This document shows positions 10,855-22,265 of a DNA stretch of 26,896 nt, piece by piece (within the stretch, counting starts at the first letter, position 1; each line of letters starts with the position of its first letter). The DNA is taken from the NCBI GenBank assembly GCA_036784855.1, contig JAZDSV010000107.1, forward strand, positions 1-26,896. Reading direction: 5' to 3'. This DNA comes from Aphelidium insulamus. Lineage: Eukaryota > Aphelidiomycota > Aphelidea > Aphelidiaceae. The notes under the pieces are model-generated. The model made no database searches, was not told the origin of the DNA, and saw nothing but the letters and a program-made list of their open reading frames with translations. The position numbers were made by a program, and so were the translations under genes.

Positions 10855-13800
10855 ATGTCCAACACCGTGCCCACGTTATCGTCCGCGTCGGCGGGTGCAG
10901 CGCAGCAACAGCTACTCATGCAACAGCAGCAGCAAAACTTTTCACTGAATGCCATACTGCCGCAGCCTACGCTGCGCCTTCTAGCAGACAAGTTTTACGA
11001 CAAGAGGAAGCAGGCCGCATTGGACATTGAACGGTGAGCTAGTCCATCCCGCGGGCTGGTGATGATATTAACCGCCAGGCTTGTCCGGGACTGCGTGGCA
11101 TTGTCGCCATCAGCTGTGGTCAGTGGCGACGCGGCATCCGGCGATGGGCAAATCGGCACGGTGCAGCGCCAACCCCATGTCATGATATCGGCCCTCATTC
11201 GGCATCTCACGCAAGACTTTTGCTACTCTGCCCAGCCCAACTCTCGCAATGGCGGTCTGATTGCCTTGGCTGCCATAGGCATTGCGCTTGGTCCGGCAAG
11301 TTGTCTGCACGGTTTTTTGAATATATGTATAGTGGACTTACCGTGAGACAGGCGGAAATACCCACTTATCTCGGCGCCATAATGCCGCCAGTCTTGTCCT
11401 GCCTGCAAGATCAAGATGCGCGTGTACGCTATTATGCATGCGAGACCATGTACAACGTATGCAAGGTGGGCCGGCAACACTCGCTACTATTCTTCAACGA
11501 GCTCTTTGACGCTCTCAGCAAGGTTTGCTGTTGATAACCAAATACAATTGTTCTCGTTAACGCTTCCAGCTCGCTGCCGATACCGAATTGAGTGTCAAGA
11601 ACGGAGCAGACCTGCTGGACCGCCTTATCAAGGACATTGTGGCGGAGGAAAAGGCTCCCGACTCGGATACACCCAGTTTGTTCTCGCTGGCCAGGTTTAT
11701 ACCGCTGTTGGCAGAACGCATCTACACCGTCAACCCATTTACTCGCTCATTTTTGGTATCTTGGATTACGGTTTTGGACAGTGTACCGGATTTGGAACTG
11801 ATTTCCTATTTGCCCGATTTCCTGGATGGCTTGCTGGGGTTTGTCAGTGACGACAATGAAGACGTCCGCGTGGGGGTGGCCAACATTTTGGCGGAATTTA
11901 TGCGGGAAATACGAGAACTTTGTTACGCGAGTGATTCATCGAACGATGTGGCCGTTGATACCGTATGTTTCAAACAAATGCACGCCATCATGTTATTTAC
12001 AGTCAGGCTGGCGGTAACGGCGATGCTGACAACAATTCACGAGTGGAACTAGGGCAAAAAACTGGCGGTCGGTTCGTAGACATTGCCTGGGCACGCATGG
12101 TGAAGATCCTGTTGCCGCATACACGACCGACTGTGTCTCCGCAGGCGCAGGCGATATCACTGACTTGGATATACGAGTTCATAAACTTGGCGCGGAAGGA
12201 AATCATTCATTTCATCGTAGGCCATTATTGTATTACCTCTTTCATATTTTACACGCGAATAGCCCGATATGCTGAGTGCAGTTTTGCCTTCACTGGCCAG
12301 TAAGGACGCTGAAATTCAGCTGATTGCCGAAAAGTGCGATCACAGTTTGCGAGACCTCGTGGCAGACTCTTCCTTCACGGACGGAGGTGCTGCTTGTCTA
12401 ATATGTAACTGTCGCATTGCTGATGCTGCAGATATATCTGAATTTGATTATGCGGCTACGGTCAATGTACTCACATATCAATTTTCTGATATTCACGAGC
12501 GAACTCGAGTTTCTAGTTTGGAATGGCTATTAATGTTGCACAAGAAGGCCCCCGAAAAGGTTTGTTCAGTATAAATATCCCTGCGCAACTAAGTAGTAGG
12601 TTGTCTCGTCAGAAAGCGGAACATTTCCCGCCCTGTTGAAAACGCTATCGGACGCCTCTGATCAAGTTGTCAGGCGGGACTTGCAGCTGCTGTCACAAAT
12701 ATCGTCATACTCTTCACCGGAACACTTCAAGAGTTTCATTAGTTCCATACTGTCACTGTTCTCCACAGACAGCCGGCTACTGGAGAAGCGCGGCAGTCTG
12801 ATCATACGGCAACTGTGCATTGAGCTTGGCGGCGAGAGAATATTTTGCGCATTCGCCGAGGCCCTCGAGAATGAACAAGATTTAGAGTTTGCCAACACGG
12901 CAAGTCTACGTATAGAAGGTTATGCATTGTATTGCTGACTTCTGTAGATGGTTGTCAATCTGAACTGGATACTGATGACTTCAAATGAGGTGGCGGATGT
13001 GCGAAGACGACTGCGCTCACTGGACACGCGGGACAATCACTTTCTGTTCACTGGATTATACCGCTCTTGGTGCCATAATCCAATTGCAACATTCTCGCTC
13101 TGTTTGCTGGCTCAAGCGTACGACCACGCATCCACGCTGTTGCAGACATTGTAAGTTTGATAAAGTTACAAATGGCTTTGACTGACTGATTAAATCATCT
13201 AGCACTGAACTGGAGATTACAGTATCAATGTTGATACAGGCAGACAAGCTGGTGCAACTGTTGGAATCACCCGTGTTCACGTATCTGAGACTACAACTGC
13301 TGGAACCCGAAAAGCACCCGGCCCTCTACAAGTCACTATATGGCGTGTTGATGTTGTTGCCGCAGTCTTCTGCATTTGCAACACTGAGGAATCGGCTAAG
13401 CAGCGTTGGGGCACTGAGCATGTTTCAGTGCATGAACGTCCGTGGGTAAGCCAGATGTTGGAATTTAACTCGTCTTATGCTGTGTATGAAGCACCACGGG
13501 GCCGGCTTCATCGCACTCGCTTAGCCCCGGCCAAAACAGAAGGCAACCTGTGGCAGATGCATCAGAGATTAAATTTAATGACTTGCTGAGCCATTTTCTC
13601 TCTGTCCAGCGTCGACATGAAAAGTTTCGCGGTCACGGTACATATTTATCAAATGTGTCTATCTATGCGACGCTTTAACTCAATTGTACAGCTGCAATTC
13701 ACAACACACTTACCACCATGCTGGCCGAGGTTGAGCAGACAGATTCCAATTCAATTTCAAATGCTGATGCCGCATCCATCGCATCCTCTGTCAAAGCCAA

Positions 13801-14242
13801 GCCAGGCAGTTCTTTGACAATGTCGAAAATCCGCGGCAAGGAGTCGGGGAAAACACCAAGTCGCTCAGCGGGCAAATCGTCGACACTGCAGCCAAGCCAC
13901 GACAAGCAGCAGCACGGTCAGCGAACATCGCGGTATTCGCGACTCGGCATTACAATCCGGAATACAAAATCCACCTCGGCCAGCGCCAGTGCAACTGATA
14001 AGCCTGTACCCGCGGAACCAACCGCTTCTGCCGCATCACATACAACACCCGCGGCACAAGATTCTGTCGCTGCAGCCGGCCCATTGCCGAAATCTACTTC
14101 GCGGACCGTCAATAGCGGTATGCACAGCTTTCCGCAGCCTAGCACAGCACAGGCCACATCGTCACCATCACTGGGTCACGCCCTTGTCTCCGCATTCAAC
14201 CAGCCGGCAACCAGTGGTAGCAATGGTGACGCCAACGGTTAA
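10855..14242 (+). CDS. VAC14: VAC14 homologue, scaffold of the PIKfyve/Fab1-Fig4 complex
   Basis: Eleven exons: 10855-11033, 11079-11295, 11352-11522, 11570-11962, 12007-12216, 12263-12559, 12600-12899, 12948-13150, 13203-13445, 13492-13637, 13692-14242; 969 residues. VAC14 is the HEAT-repeat scaffold that holds the Fab1/PIKfyve kinase and Fig4 phosphatase on endosome/vacuole membranes to control PI(3,5)P2. Seen: the N-terminal [20 protein letters not shown] block, HEAT helices ([19 protein letters not shown]), the [20 protein letters not shown] segment, and the Fig4-binding region at about 535-735 ([69 protein letters not shown]). All junctions keep frame and family alignment. Introns are 40-56 nt; two (11296-11351, 12900-12947) use a GC donor, G|GCAAGT. 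A Q-rich start (residues about 18-27) and a 230-residue Ser/Thr/Ala-rich tail are additions relative to human. Confidence 0.95.
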
Positions 14243-14255
14243 TTATAGTCTGTGT

Positions 14256-14261
14256 AATAAA
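14256..14261 (+). promoter_or_regulatory. AATAAA between VAC14 stop and BUB1 start
   Basis: AATAAA lies 14 bases after the VAC14 stop and ends one base before the next gene's ATG (14263). If it is the VAC14 polyadenylation signal, cleavage would fall inside the next coding region. Whether it is used is not visible from sequence. Confidence 0.4.
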
Positions 14262-14262
14262 C

Positions 14263-16971
14263 ATGTCCTTTGCAAGTCGTGCAAGTCCTGGCACGAACAC
14301 AAAAACAGCAGTTTATGCGCACATGAGCAAAAACTATCAAGAGACACGTATGTCCGTGCAGTGGAGGAACATGACTGTTTCAAGTTTCAACAACATAATG
14401 CTCGGAAAAGAAAATGCGTTCTCTGCTGGCAACACCCAGCCTGGTGCCAGGAACCCAGCTGCCAGAGTGCGCAAGACTGGCGGCGGTCGCCCCGCACAGG
14501 CCGTGGCAGATCTGGCCGCAACCCTGGCCGCCCGCAACGAACGCCCCGGCTTCCTGGTGGCATTGATTGGCGGCGGCGCCGAGGGCGAGAGCACGTTCGA
14601 AGAGGAGCGTGCCAAGCACTACAAAATGAAGTCTTTGGCCACTGCTGCCACCGCCACTGCAGCATCCAGTGCACGGCAGAGCCGCCGGGGAAATGTTCAG
14701 GATGATGGGGCATTCACTCAAAGCGACATCCGTGGTGGTGGGGGCGGCACCCCCACTCTGACAGTCAACACAAAGGACGCCCTGGCCGACATTATGGGCA
14801 TGTTTGACAAGCCGCTCCGGTACGACGACAACAACAGCGACACCGAGCGCGATGTAATGGGCCATGCGGACGGCATGGACACGGAGGCGCCCACCGCGAC
14901 ATTCCGCGACTTTACCATCCCGCTGGCGGACAATGAGGTGGAGAAGACGTGCACGATTATCCAACAGTTGCCCGTGCAGAAACTCGTATTTGACAAGCTG
15001 CAAGTGTATCAAGGCGGAGACGGCAGTGATGATGACACGGGCGGCTTGCAGAGCCCTGCTGTCGCCGCGTGCCAGCCACAGGTCACCAAGCCGCCGCTGG
15101 GGAGGAAGCCGCTCACAGTCAAGAACACCGCCGACAATCAATTGCAGACAGTGACTGCTGTCGACGCCGCCGCCGCCGAGCAATCGACGGACGACGAGGA
15201 ACAGTCACCGCTGCAGCTGAACAGATCGAAGCGCAATGCATTTAGAAAGCTTTCTTTCGGCGTGAAGAAGGCAGCGGCCGGAAACATCGATGATATTGAT
15301 GACGCGAACGTGCAAGCACTTCCCGAGGACACATTTCACGACTTTCGCAACTCGCCCTTTCACGATGTGCAGCCGCCGTCGACAGACTTGACATCTAGCG
15401 TTTACAGTCAACCGATACCGAGACCAGTGCCGCAGACGATTATGCCTCCTCAACCCCGCCAACTAAGCATCATGACGCCGATTACGGAAATGAGTGCCGA
15501 GTACTTGTCGCACCGTTCATCCACTATGGGACGCACGGCCACTTCATCGTCTCACGTCAGCAGCGCCACATTCAGCAGCTGCTTCACCGGAGTGTCTAAA
15601 ATATCTGCTACCACCGGCGCCGACAGCACCATGCACACGTTCCGGTTCCAGCACGCTGCAGCAGCCAACGATTCACTGTCGCAAGCACTGGCGGTGAATG
15701 AGGAGAGCGGAACGACTGAGGATTCCGCCACCAGCAGCATGGATGACAGTTTAAATTTCGGTATGACTCCCGTCGCTTGGCCAAATAGCCGTCTGCAGCA
15801 AAAGCAGTTGGAATCTGCCGAGTGCTCAGCCATCCGTGACAAGACAATCGATAAAGAGTCATCGTGCTCACATGTATTTGCCTCGGTAACCGGAAAACCG
15901 AGTTCCGACACGGCTAAGCTAGGCGATAAAACATACAAAATTATGGAGGTATCTTGCAAACATGAATGACATGTACACTGTTATTGATACATTCTTAAGA
16001 AACTCGGAGAGGGAGCGTACGGCAATGTCTATATGGCAAGGGACGATATTACGCAGCAGGCAGTGGCCATAAAGGTGGAGCGACCACCGAGTGCGTGGGA
16101 ATATCACATTCTGACAGAGCTGCATCGACGCCTGGTCAATCCTGCCATGGCTGCACGTCGATTCGTGAAACCCATTGACTTTTGGCGGTATGCAGACGAA
16201 TCCTATTTGCTTGAACCCTACATGGACCAGCCGTCACTGCTGTCGGCTATCAACACCATCCACGGCGGCCAGGACACGGCGTTCACAACCGATCTCAACC
16301 GGGAGACGATTGCAATGGTGCTGGTGTGTGATTTGCTGCGAATCGTGGACTCGATGCATCAGTCGGGCATAATTCACGGCGACTTGAAGGCCGACAATCT
16401 GTTTCTGCGCAATAGCGTTGAAAAAATTCTAGCTCTCGATAATATTGTTGGACCGGGAAACACGACAGGTCTGACTTGTCTGGATTTCGGCAAGGCGGTG
16501 GACGTGCGCCAGTTTGACTTGCTGCTCACCAAATTCCAAACTGTGTCAAGCGCCAGCTCTCCTGGAGACACCGTTCGGTCACACAGTAGCATGCTGGACA
16601 CTCGCTCCGGCTCGCCGTGGCAGTGGGATATTGACTTCATTGGGGCTGCGGGGGTTGTGCATGCGCTGCTGTTTGGAAAGTACTGGCACCAGCCCGAAAA
16701 CACTACGCCAACGACAACGAATTGGAGCGATGAAGCCGCGTGGCAGTTGGTGGAGAAGTGGCCGCTGCGGCGCTACTGGCAGACGGAATTGTGGCTGGAG
16801 CTGTTGAGAGTGCTGGTCTGTTCGCAGGAGACGTTCACCATGCGCTGGTTCCGATTGCGTGAGATCCGCGGCCGAATGGAACGCTTCCTGCGCGACAATC
16901 GCACTGGTTCCACCCCCGATGCCATGCCTGCCAATGCATTGATGCAGCGCTTGCTGTCGGCACGTCAGTAA
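14263..16971 (+). CDS. BUB1: BUB1-type spindle-checkpoint kinase lacking a visible TPR domain
   Basis: Exons 14263-15948 and 16000-16971 joined in phase 0 over a 51-nt GT-AG intron; 885 residues. BUB1 is the kinetochore Ser/Thr kinase of the spindle checkpoint and phosphorylates histone H2A. The C-terminal kinase domain (about 563-885) has the Gly loop GEGAYGNVY, ATP-binding lysine in VAIKVE (about K587), the BUB1-style catalytic loop HGDLKADN (D690, K692, N695), DFG at 724-726, and the family signature WQWDIDFIGAAGVVHALLFG (human [20 protein letters not shown]). All catalytic residues are present. A KEN box (GKENAF, residues 49-51) lies near the N-terminus, as in Mad3/BubR1/Bub1 proteins. 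The conserved N-terminal TPR (BUB1/Mad3 homology region) is not seen, and only 20 bp separate this ATG from VAC14. The middle 500 residues are acidic and low-complexity; no certain GLEBS motif. Confidence 0.88.
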
Positions 16972-17107
16972 CTCTTGAGCAAGATTATTCAATAGCACTA
17001 TTATTACAAATGCAGTGTCCATCCGTGCCATAATAACGACTATGCATTATGTGTCTGTCATGAAAACATATCTAACATACATACGTGCATACGCACCACC
17101 TGCATGA

Positions 17108-18284
17108 ATGAAAGGCAGAAGTTTTGTTGCTTGGTTGATGCTTGCGGGAGTCCTGCTGGTGTCAGAGGGACCGCCGCCGCCGCGTGATGATGAGGGTATC
17201 TTGCAGTACACTGACGATGCGGCTGCAGGAACAGTGGACTTGCCATGGACCCCGTGGCCGGGTGGGACTAATACCAGCCATGTGACGGAGATCGCCCAGT
17301 TCGAGGCCCCATCAACGGACGGTCACGCAGTCACTGTTGTGGAGTTGGTGCAGCAGGCAGGAGATACTGCGACGACCACACGGCGGATTCGCTGCCTACA
17401 GTCCTGGAAGCTCTCCGAGACTTGTGTGGTGGTGTGTGCATATGTATCTCCCAAGAGATGGATGTTGAAGCTGACTGCCGCGGTAGTGCAAGTCCAAGTC
17501 TCCCAAGGATCCGTGTCACGTTAATGTGGAAGCATTTGCCTACAGCTACACTATGTCCCTGGTGGCGGCGACTGTCCTGATGGACATGCAGCTACAAGCA
17601 AAGGCAAGTCTTCGAGAAACCCCGACACGCGCGCTGATACTGGGACTGGGTGGAGGCGCGTTCCCGCGCTATCTGGCACACCGATTCCCACTGATGGCGG
17701 TCCATGTCGCGGAGCTGGACGACCGGATAGCCAGCAGGGTGGCACCGGAAATGGGTTTCGCGGACACCCCGAACAATCTACACATCCACATTGGCGACGG
17801 TGTGGCGTATGTGCAACAGCAAGCCACATCAGCGACACCACCCAACACCTATTCGCTAATTGTGGTGGACATTTGTTCCACCGGCAACCATGACGGTTGC
17901 GGACTGTTTGGCGTGGATCATCGTGGGTGCTGTCCGCCGGCTCCATTCCACACGGAGGAGTTTTATCGCCACGTCCGACATCTACTCCGCCCGAATGCTT
18001 CACGGGAGAGTGGTGTATATGCCGTGCACACTTGGCGCGATCCATCGGCGCACTTGAAGAGAATTGAACAGGAACTTCGGGACACCTTCGAACACGTAAT
18101 TCAACTGTCGGGCGATATTGTGGGCCGGTCGAGCATATTTCTGTGTTTTGATGGCGCGGCGCAGTATCGCGACGTTCACCGCATTATTGCACACATTGAA
18201 GCCGTCGGCACCTCTCTGCTATCCAGTGGCAATGCACGTCAACTTATTCAGCGCCTCCGACACAATGCAACTGTACTGCAGTAG
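17108..18284 (+). CDS. METTL13-like / spermidine-synthase-fold methyltransferase with N-terminal signal
   Basis: Best model: exons 17108-17443 and 17487-18284, phase 0, 43-nt intron (donor GTATCT), 377 residues. The SAM-binding motif I is LILGLGGGAFPRYL (about 162-175), followed by the acidic strand end AELDD (about 187-191) and the strand YSLIVVDICS. Together with FYRHVRHLLRPN this matches the C-terminal, spermidine-synthase-like half of METTL13 (eEF1A-KNMT), which methylates the N-terminus of eEF1A. The METTL13 N-terminal methyltransferase domain is absent. The first 21 residues (MKGRSFVAWLMLAGVLLVSEG) look like a secretory signal or membrane anchor, which is unexpected for an eEF1A methyltransferase. 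The junction is inferred from frame and intron size; an acceptor six bases later (17492) is also possible. Substrate unknown. Confidence 0.7.
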
Positions 18285-18732
18285 TAGACAGTATGCACAA
18301 TGACAATTAGATTCAATGCAGATGAAACGTAGCCTATGAATATCATCGTTAATACATGGAATGCGGGATACGTTTGTTCATGAGACAAAATTTGCAAGCA
18401 TATTAATATTGAGGCGCATAGCAGGACAAAATGACATAATTACATGTTGTGTCCAATAAGCGCCTGTGGTGGTAAACAGACGTATACAGTGTCCAATTAA
18501 ACACTTGCATACTGACTAGGCCCCACATCAATGCTATCGATAACAGCTCCATAATTTCTCCCTTTATTTACATACTGCATCGTGCATGGTGATTCCATGG
18601 CACCCAGGCAGTAAATGCACAATGGGGTCCACAGTAGCGGCACAAGTGCGGTGCAGACAAGGAACCGACATTACACAGTGCACAACCCTGACCGCGATCA
18701 CAGCGGTGCAGAAAAACACGCGCAATTATTTC
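18285..18732. promoter_or_regulatory. Intergenic region and possible N-terminal extension of DDX54
   Basis: 18285-18585 is AT-rich with no ORF and separates the methyltransferase-like gene from the helicase. From 18586 the sequence is open in frame with the helicase, so ATGs at 18586 and 18622 could extend the protein by 49 or 37 residues. The ATG at 18622 has the better context (ACAATGG), but the extension does not resemble known DDX54 N-termini. Confidence 0.4.
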
Positions 18733-21568
18733 ATGGCCAAGGTGCGAAAGGGCGGCACCGTGACAAAGGCGACACGTGCGCGCCATGTCCAGCCCGCGTC
18801 GGACTTGATGAAGGGGACTGCCAGTATGGAGCGGGAGGATGTTGCCATCACGGTCCCCGAGGATGTGGTTGATGATATCAGCGACAATTCAAGCGATGAC
18901 GACAATAGTGAAGACGACGACGAGGCCAACGCCGATGGAGAGTTTATCCGACGCGTCGCTTCATCGGCCAACCGCAAGCACCGCCGCTCGGGTGGATTCC
19001 AGAACATGGGTCTCTCATCGACCGTGTTCAACGCCATCATCAAGAAGGGCTACAAAGTGCCGACGCCCATCCAGCGCAAGACTGTGCCCCTTATATGCCA
19101 GGGCAAGGATGTGGTGGCTATGGCGCGTACGGGCAGTGGAAAGACCGCCGCATTTCTCATACCAATGCTGGAGCGGCTGAAGGGGCACAGTGTGCGCGTG
19201 GGTGCTCGCGCAATTGTGCTCTCGCCCAGTCGCGAGTTGGCCACGCAGACCATAAAATTCGCCAAAGAGTTGGGACGCTACACGGACTTGCGCTGTGCCA
19301 GCGTGGTGGGCGGTGACAGCATCGAGGAGCAGTTTGCCCAGATAGCCACCAACCCTGACATGTACGCGCCTGTTGAATTATACTATGATGACATTTGCCT
19401 TCTGGGTTCATTTACACTATTGTATCTTCTTTGTCGCTATTGTATCTCCATTATCTAATCTGACAGCATCGTGGCTACCCCGGGACGCCTGCTGCACCTG
19501 GTGATGGAGATGAGCCTGGATTTGAGCACGGTCGAGTATCTGGTGTTTGACGAGGCGGACCGCTTGTTCGAGATGGGCTTCTCCGAGGCCATCAATGAGC
19601 TGTTGCGCAAGATTCCGTCTTCGCGCCAGACGGTTCTCTTCTCGGCCACACTGCCGCGCATGCTCGTCGATTTTGCCAAGGCCGGTCTGCACAACCCGGT
19701 GCTGGTGCGACTGGACGTGGACCAGAAGCTCAGCCCCGATCTGAGCCTGGCCTTCTTTCCCGTCAAGGCCGACCTGAAGGAGGCGGCGCTGATGTACCTG
19801 ATCCGGTCCGGTGTGATCCACGCCGACCACCAGACAATCATCTTTGTGTCCACTCGGCACCACGTCGAGTACATCCACGAGCTGCTGCTGTGCCACGGCG
19901 TGGACAATTCCTACATCTACGGCTCGCTGGACCAGACGGCGCGCATGCTCAATCTGGCAAAGTTCCGCGAGGGCAAGACGCGGTTCCTGGTGGTGACGGA
20001 TGTGGCCGCGCGAGGCATAGACATCCCCATGCTCAACAACGTGATCAACTATGACTTTCCCGACAAGTGCAAGTTGTTTGTGCATCGGTGTGGCCGTGCT
20101 GCGCGCGCCGGCCGCATCGGCACCGCCTACTCCTTCCTCACCAACGACGACATGCCGTACCTGGTGGACATGCACCTGTTCCTGGGCCGGCCGCTGGTGC
20201 TGGGCGGGGACCCCGGCGCCGCCAGTGTCTCACTCACGCAGAACGTCTTGTTGGCTGATTTCCCCGCATCGCTCTACACGGACAACGCCGACTCCATCAA
20301 CAACATGCTGCAGGAGAACGCCAATTTGGAGTCGATGAAGCGCGTGTCGCTGAATGGATTCCGCCTCTACACCAAGACGCGCAGCCAGTCGTCGCGCGAG
20401 TCCTACGCCCGTGCCAAACAGCTGCTGGACCAGGCGCCAATAGGCAGTGCCGCTCTGGGCATCCACCCGGTGTTTGCCGACCACGTGGACAGCGCGGAGC
20501 ATGAGCGGGTGTCGGTGATGGACAAGCTGCGCAACTTTCGCCCCACCGAGACCATATTCGAGATACGTAAAATGGGCCTGTCCACGCGGAAATCACCCGG
20601 CGATTGGGTGATGAAGTCGCGGCGCAGCGCTGTCGGCTCCATCATTGCCAAAGTGCGCAGCGACAAACGCGCTCTCACCCAGAAACGATCTCTGGCAAGC
20701 CGTGACGCAGATGCTGCTGTTGGAGATGAATTTAAGACAAATGTGCGGCTGGATGAAGCAAACGAAGAGGAAATCGAAGAGACGTTCCAGATTCCGGCGG
20801 CCAAGCGGCTCAAGACTCCTCAGCAGCAACCGAATTCATACCGCGACCCCGAGTTCTACATCCCACACCGACAGGGCGATGTGGACGCCGAGCGGCAGTA
20901 CGCCGTGGGTGGAGACGGCGGCGGCCCTGCCAACTTTGCCAAATCCGCGTCGGAAGCGCAGTTGGATCTGATGGGTGATGATGGCGGCGATAGGGCTAAG
21001 AACGTTGGGCGGCTGCAGTGGGATAAGAAGAAGCGGCGGTTCATGCGGCCCACGGTCGGTGCCGACAACAAGAAGATGATCCGCACAGAGACTGGGGCCC
21101 TGCTCCCGGCCTCATACAAGACTGATGCGTATGTATATAGTACAGTAATTATAGTACAGCATCTGATATCATATAAGGTTCTCGCGCTGGCAGAAGAAAA
21201 CCAAACTGAGTGTGCCACGGGCGGGCGAGAAGGAGCAGCCGGGTGCCGCATCGGTCAACACCATGCTTGCAAACAAGGCACGCAAATACCGTCACACGCA
21301 GGTAACCGCCGCCAAACCGCTGGACCCGCGTGATATCAACTATGAGCGCAAGTTGAAGAAGCAACACGGGCGCAATCAGCAACAACAGTCGCAGTCACAG
21401 CCCCTGCCAAACGGCAAGGGAGGATCGGCGGCACCGCGCAACGAGTTGAAATCAGCGGCAGTGGTACGCAAGGAACGTATCCAGAAAGAGAAGCGGCGTG
21501 AAAAGAATGCACGGCCCAGCAAGAAGGGCAGGGGCGGCAAGCAGAGTGTACGGGGTGGCCGTCGCTAG
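18733..21568 (+). CDS. DDX54: ATP-dependent RNA helicase DDX54/Dbp10
   Basis: Exons 18733-19361, 19467-21128 and 21178-21568 (introns 105 and 49 nt) give 893 residues from this start. Dbp10/DDX54 is a nucleolar DEAD-box helicase of 60S ribosomal subunit assembly. All motifs are present: Q motif (GGFQNMGL...PTPIQ), Walker A ARTGSGKT (about 131-138), [19 protein letters not shown] in [16 protein letters not shown] in [17 protein letters not shown], and [11 protein letters not shown]. The first splice junction restores NPDIIVATPGR, the second restores YKTDAFSRWQKK. The C-terminal DBP10CT domain is recognisable from [21 protein letters not shown] and WDKKKRRFM, then a Lys/Arg-rich nucleolar-type tail. 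The start was chosen because MAKVRKGG resembles the basic human N-terminus; upstream in-frame ATGs exist at 18586 and 18622. Confidence 0.96.
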
Positions 21569-21938
21569 CCGGTTGTATCGTCTAATGAGCTGTGCTAAAC
21601 CTCTGTTGCAATAGAGTCTTTGCTAGATCCTTTGACACCACTGGTCCTTCATATGTCCATATCAATGTACTTGGAACTGTAAGCAACAAACTTTTTTTTC
21701 CTTCTCGAACTTGTGTTGAAGTATCAAGTAGAAATACACACACGCTTCATTGTAGATGTTAAGCCGCCTGTGCAAAGAGCATGCATGTTAATTCACCATT
21801 GAAAATGCATGCATAGGCCTATTATAATCAGGCGCACCACATATGTAAATATGTAGCTCATACAATTTGTGAAGCTGGCTGGACAACACCCCAACCCAAA
21901 CACAATCGCCATCTTTATACAACAAGGAATCAAATCAA
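21569..21938. other. Intergenic, AT-rich; no gene seen
   Basis: 370 bp between the helicase stop and the next small gene. It contains a T8 run near 21690 and no coding-like frame. It presumably holds the DDX54 3' end and the promoter of the small mitochondrial-type gene. Confidence 0.5.
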
Positions 21939-22265
21939 ATGTCCACCACCGCCATCCGCTCGCTGGCCCGCCGCGCCGCAATGCACCGCGACATTGGGGG
22001 CGTGCACCGTATTGGCTCTGGCCCGAAGACCAACTGGCACCGCTGGCGCGAGTCACAGCTGCTGGCCGCCATGCCGCCCAACGATGCCGTGGACGCCGTG
22101 CCCATCCACTTTGGCCCGTACTTTGTCGTGGCGGTGCTGGGTGGTTTCGGTGTGCCCGCTGCATGTATGTGCTACATTGTTCATGTATTGGTACCAGCGG
22201 ACTTATGCCCTATCGTTGCAGGGGCCTGGTCCAAGCGCCTTGATGCCAATCCCAATACGATCTAA
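21939..22265 (+). CDS. Small mitochondrial inner-membrane protein, possibly COX7c/COX8-like
   Basis: Exons 21939-22164 and 22222-22265, phase 1, GT-AG intron of 57 nt; 89 residues. Seen: an Arg/Ala-rich, acid-free N-terminus typical of a mitochondrial presequence (MSTTAIRSLARRAAMHR), a soluble stretch, then one membrane span around FGPYFVVAVLGGFGVPAAWAW and a short charged tail (SKRLDANPNTI). The layout (presequence, 'FG', one glycine/alanine-rich span, basic end) resembles the small cytochrome c oxidase subunit VIIc/yeast Cox8 family, but identity is too low to be sure; another respiratory-complex accessory subunit is possible. The intron length is a multiple of three and has no in-frame stop, so retention would give 108 residues. 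The last 12 bases of exon 1, the intron, exon 2 and the 3' UTR recur 1.77 kb downstream. Confidence 0.6.
   Translation: MSTTAIRSLARRAAMHRDIGGVHRIGSGPKTNWHRWRESQLLAAMPPNDAVDAVPIHFGPYFVVAVLGGFGVPAACMCYIVHVLVPADLCPIVAGAWSKRLDANPNTI

Noticed and set aside
14380-15183. 267-codon minus-strand frame opposite BUB1
   Set aside because: Shadow of the BUB1 middle region with no recognisable domain.
17483-17507. A 25-nt intron in the methyltransferase-like gene
   Set aside because: Below any credible spliceosomal size; a 43-nt intron (17444-17486) joins the same frames.
19417-20175. 252-codon open frame on the minus strand opposite DDX54
   Set aside because: Antisense of the helicase core; His/Gln/Val-rich composition typical of reversed GC-rich coding sequence.
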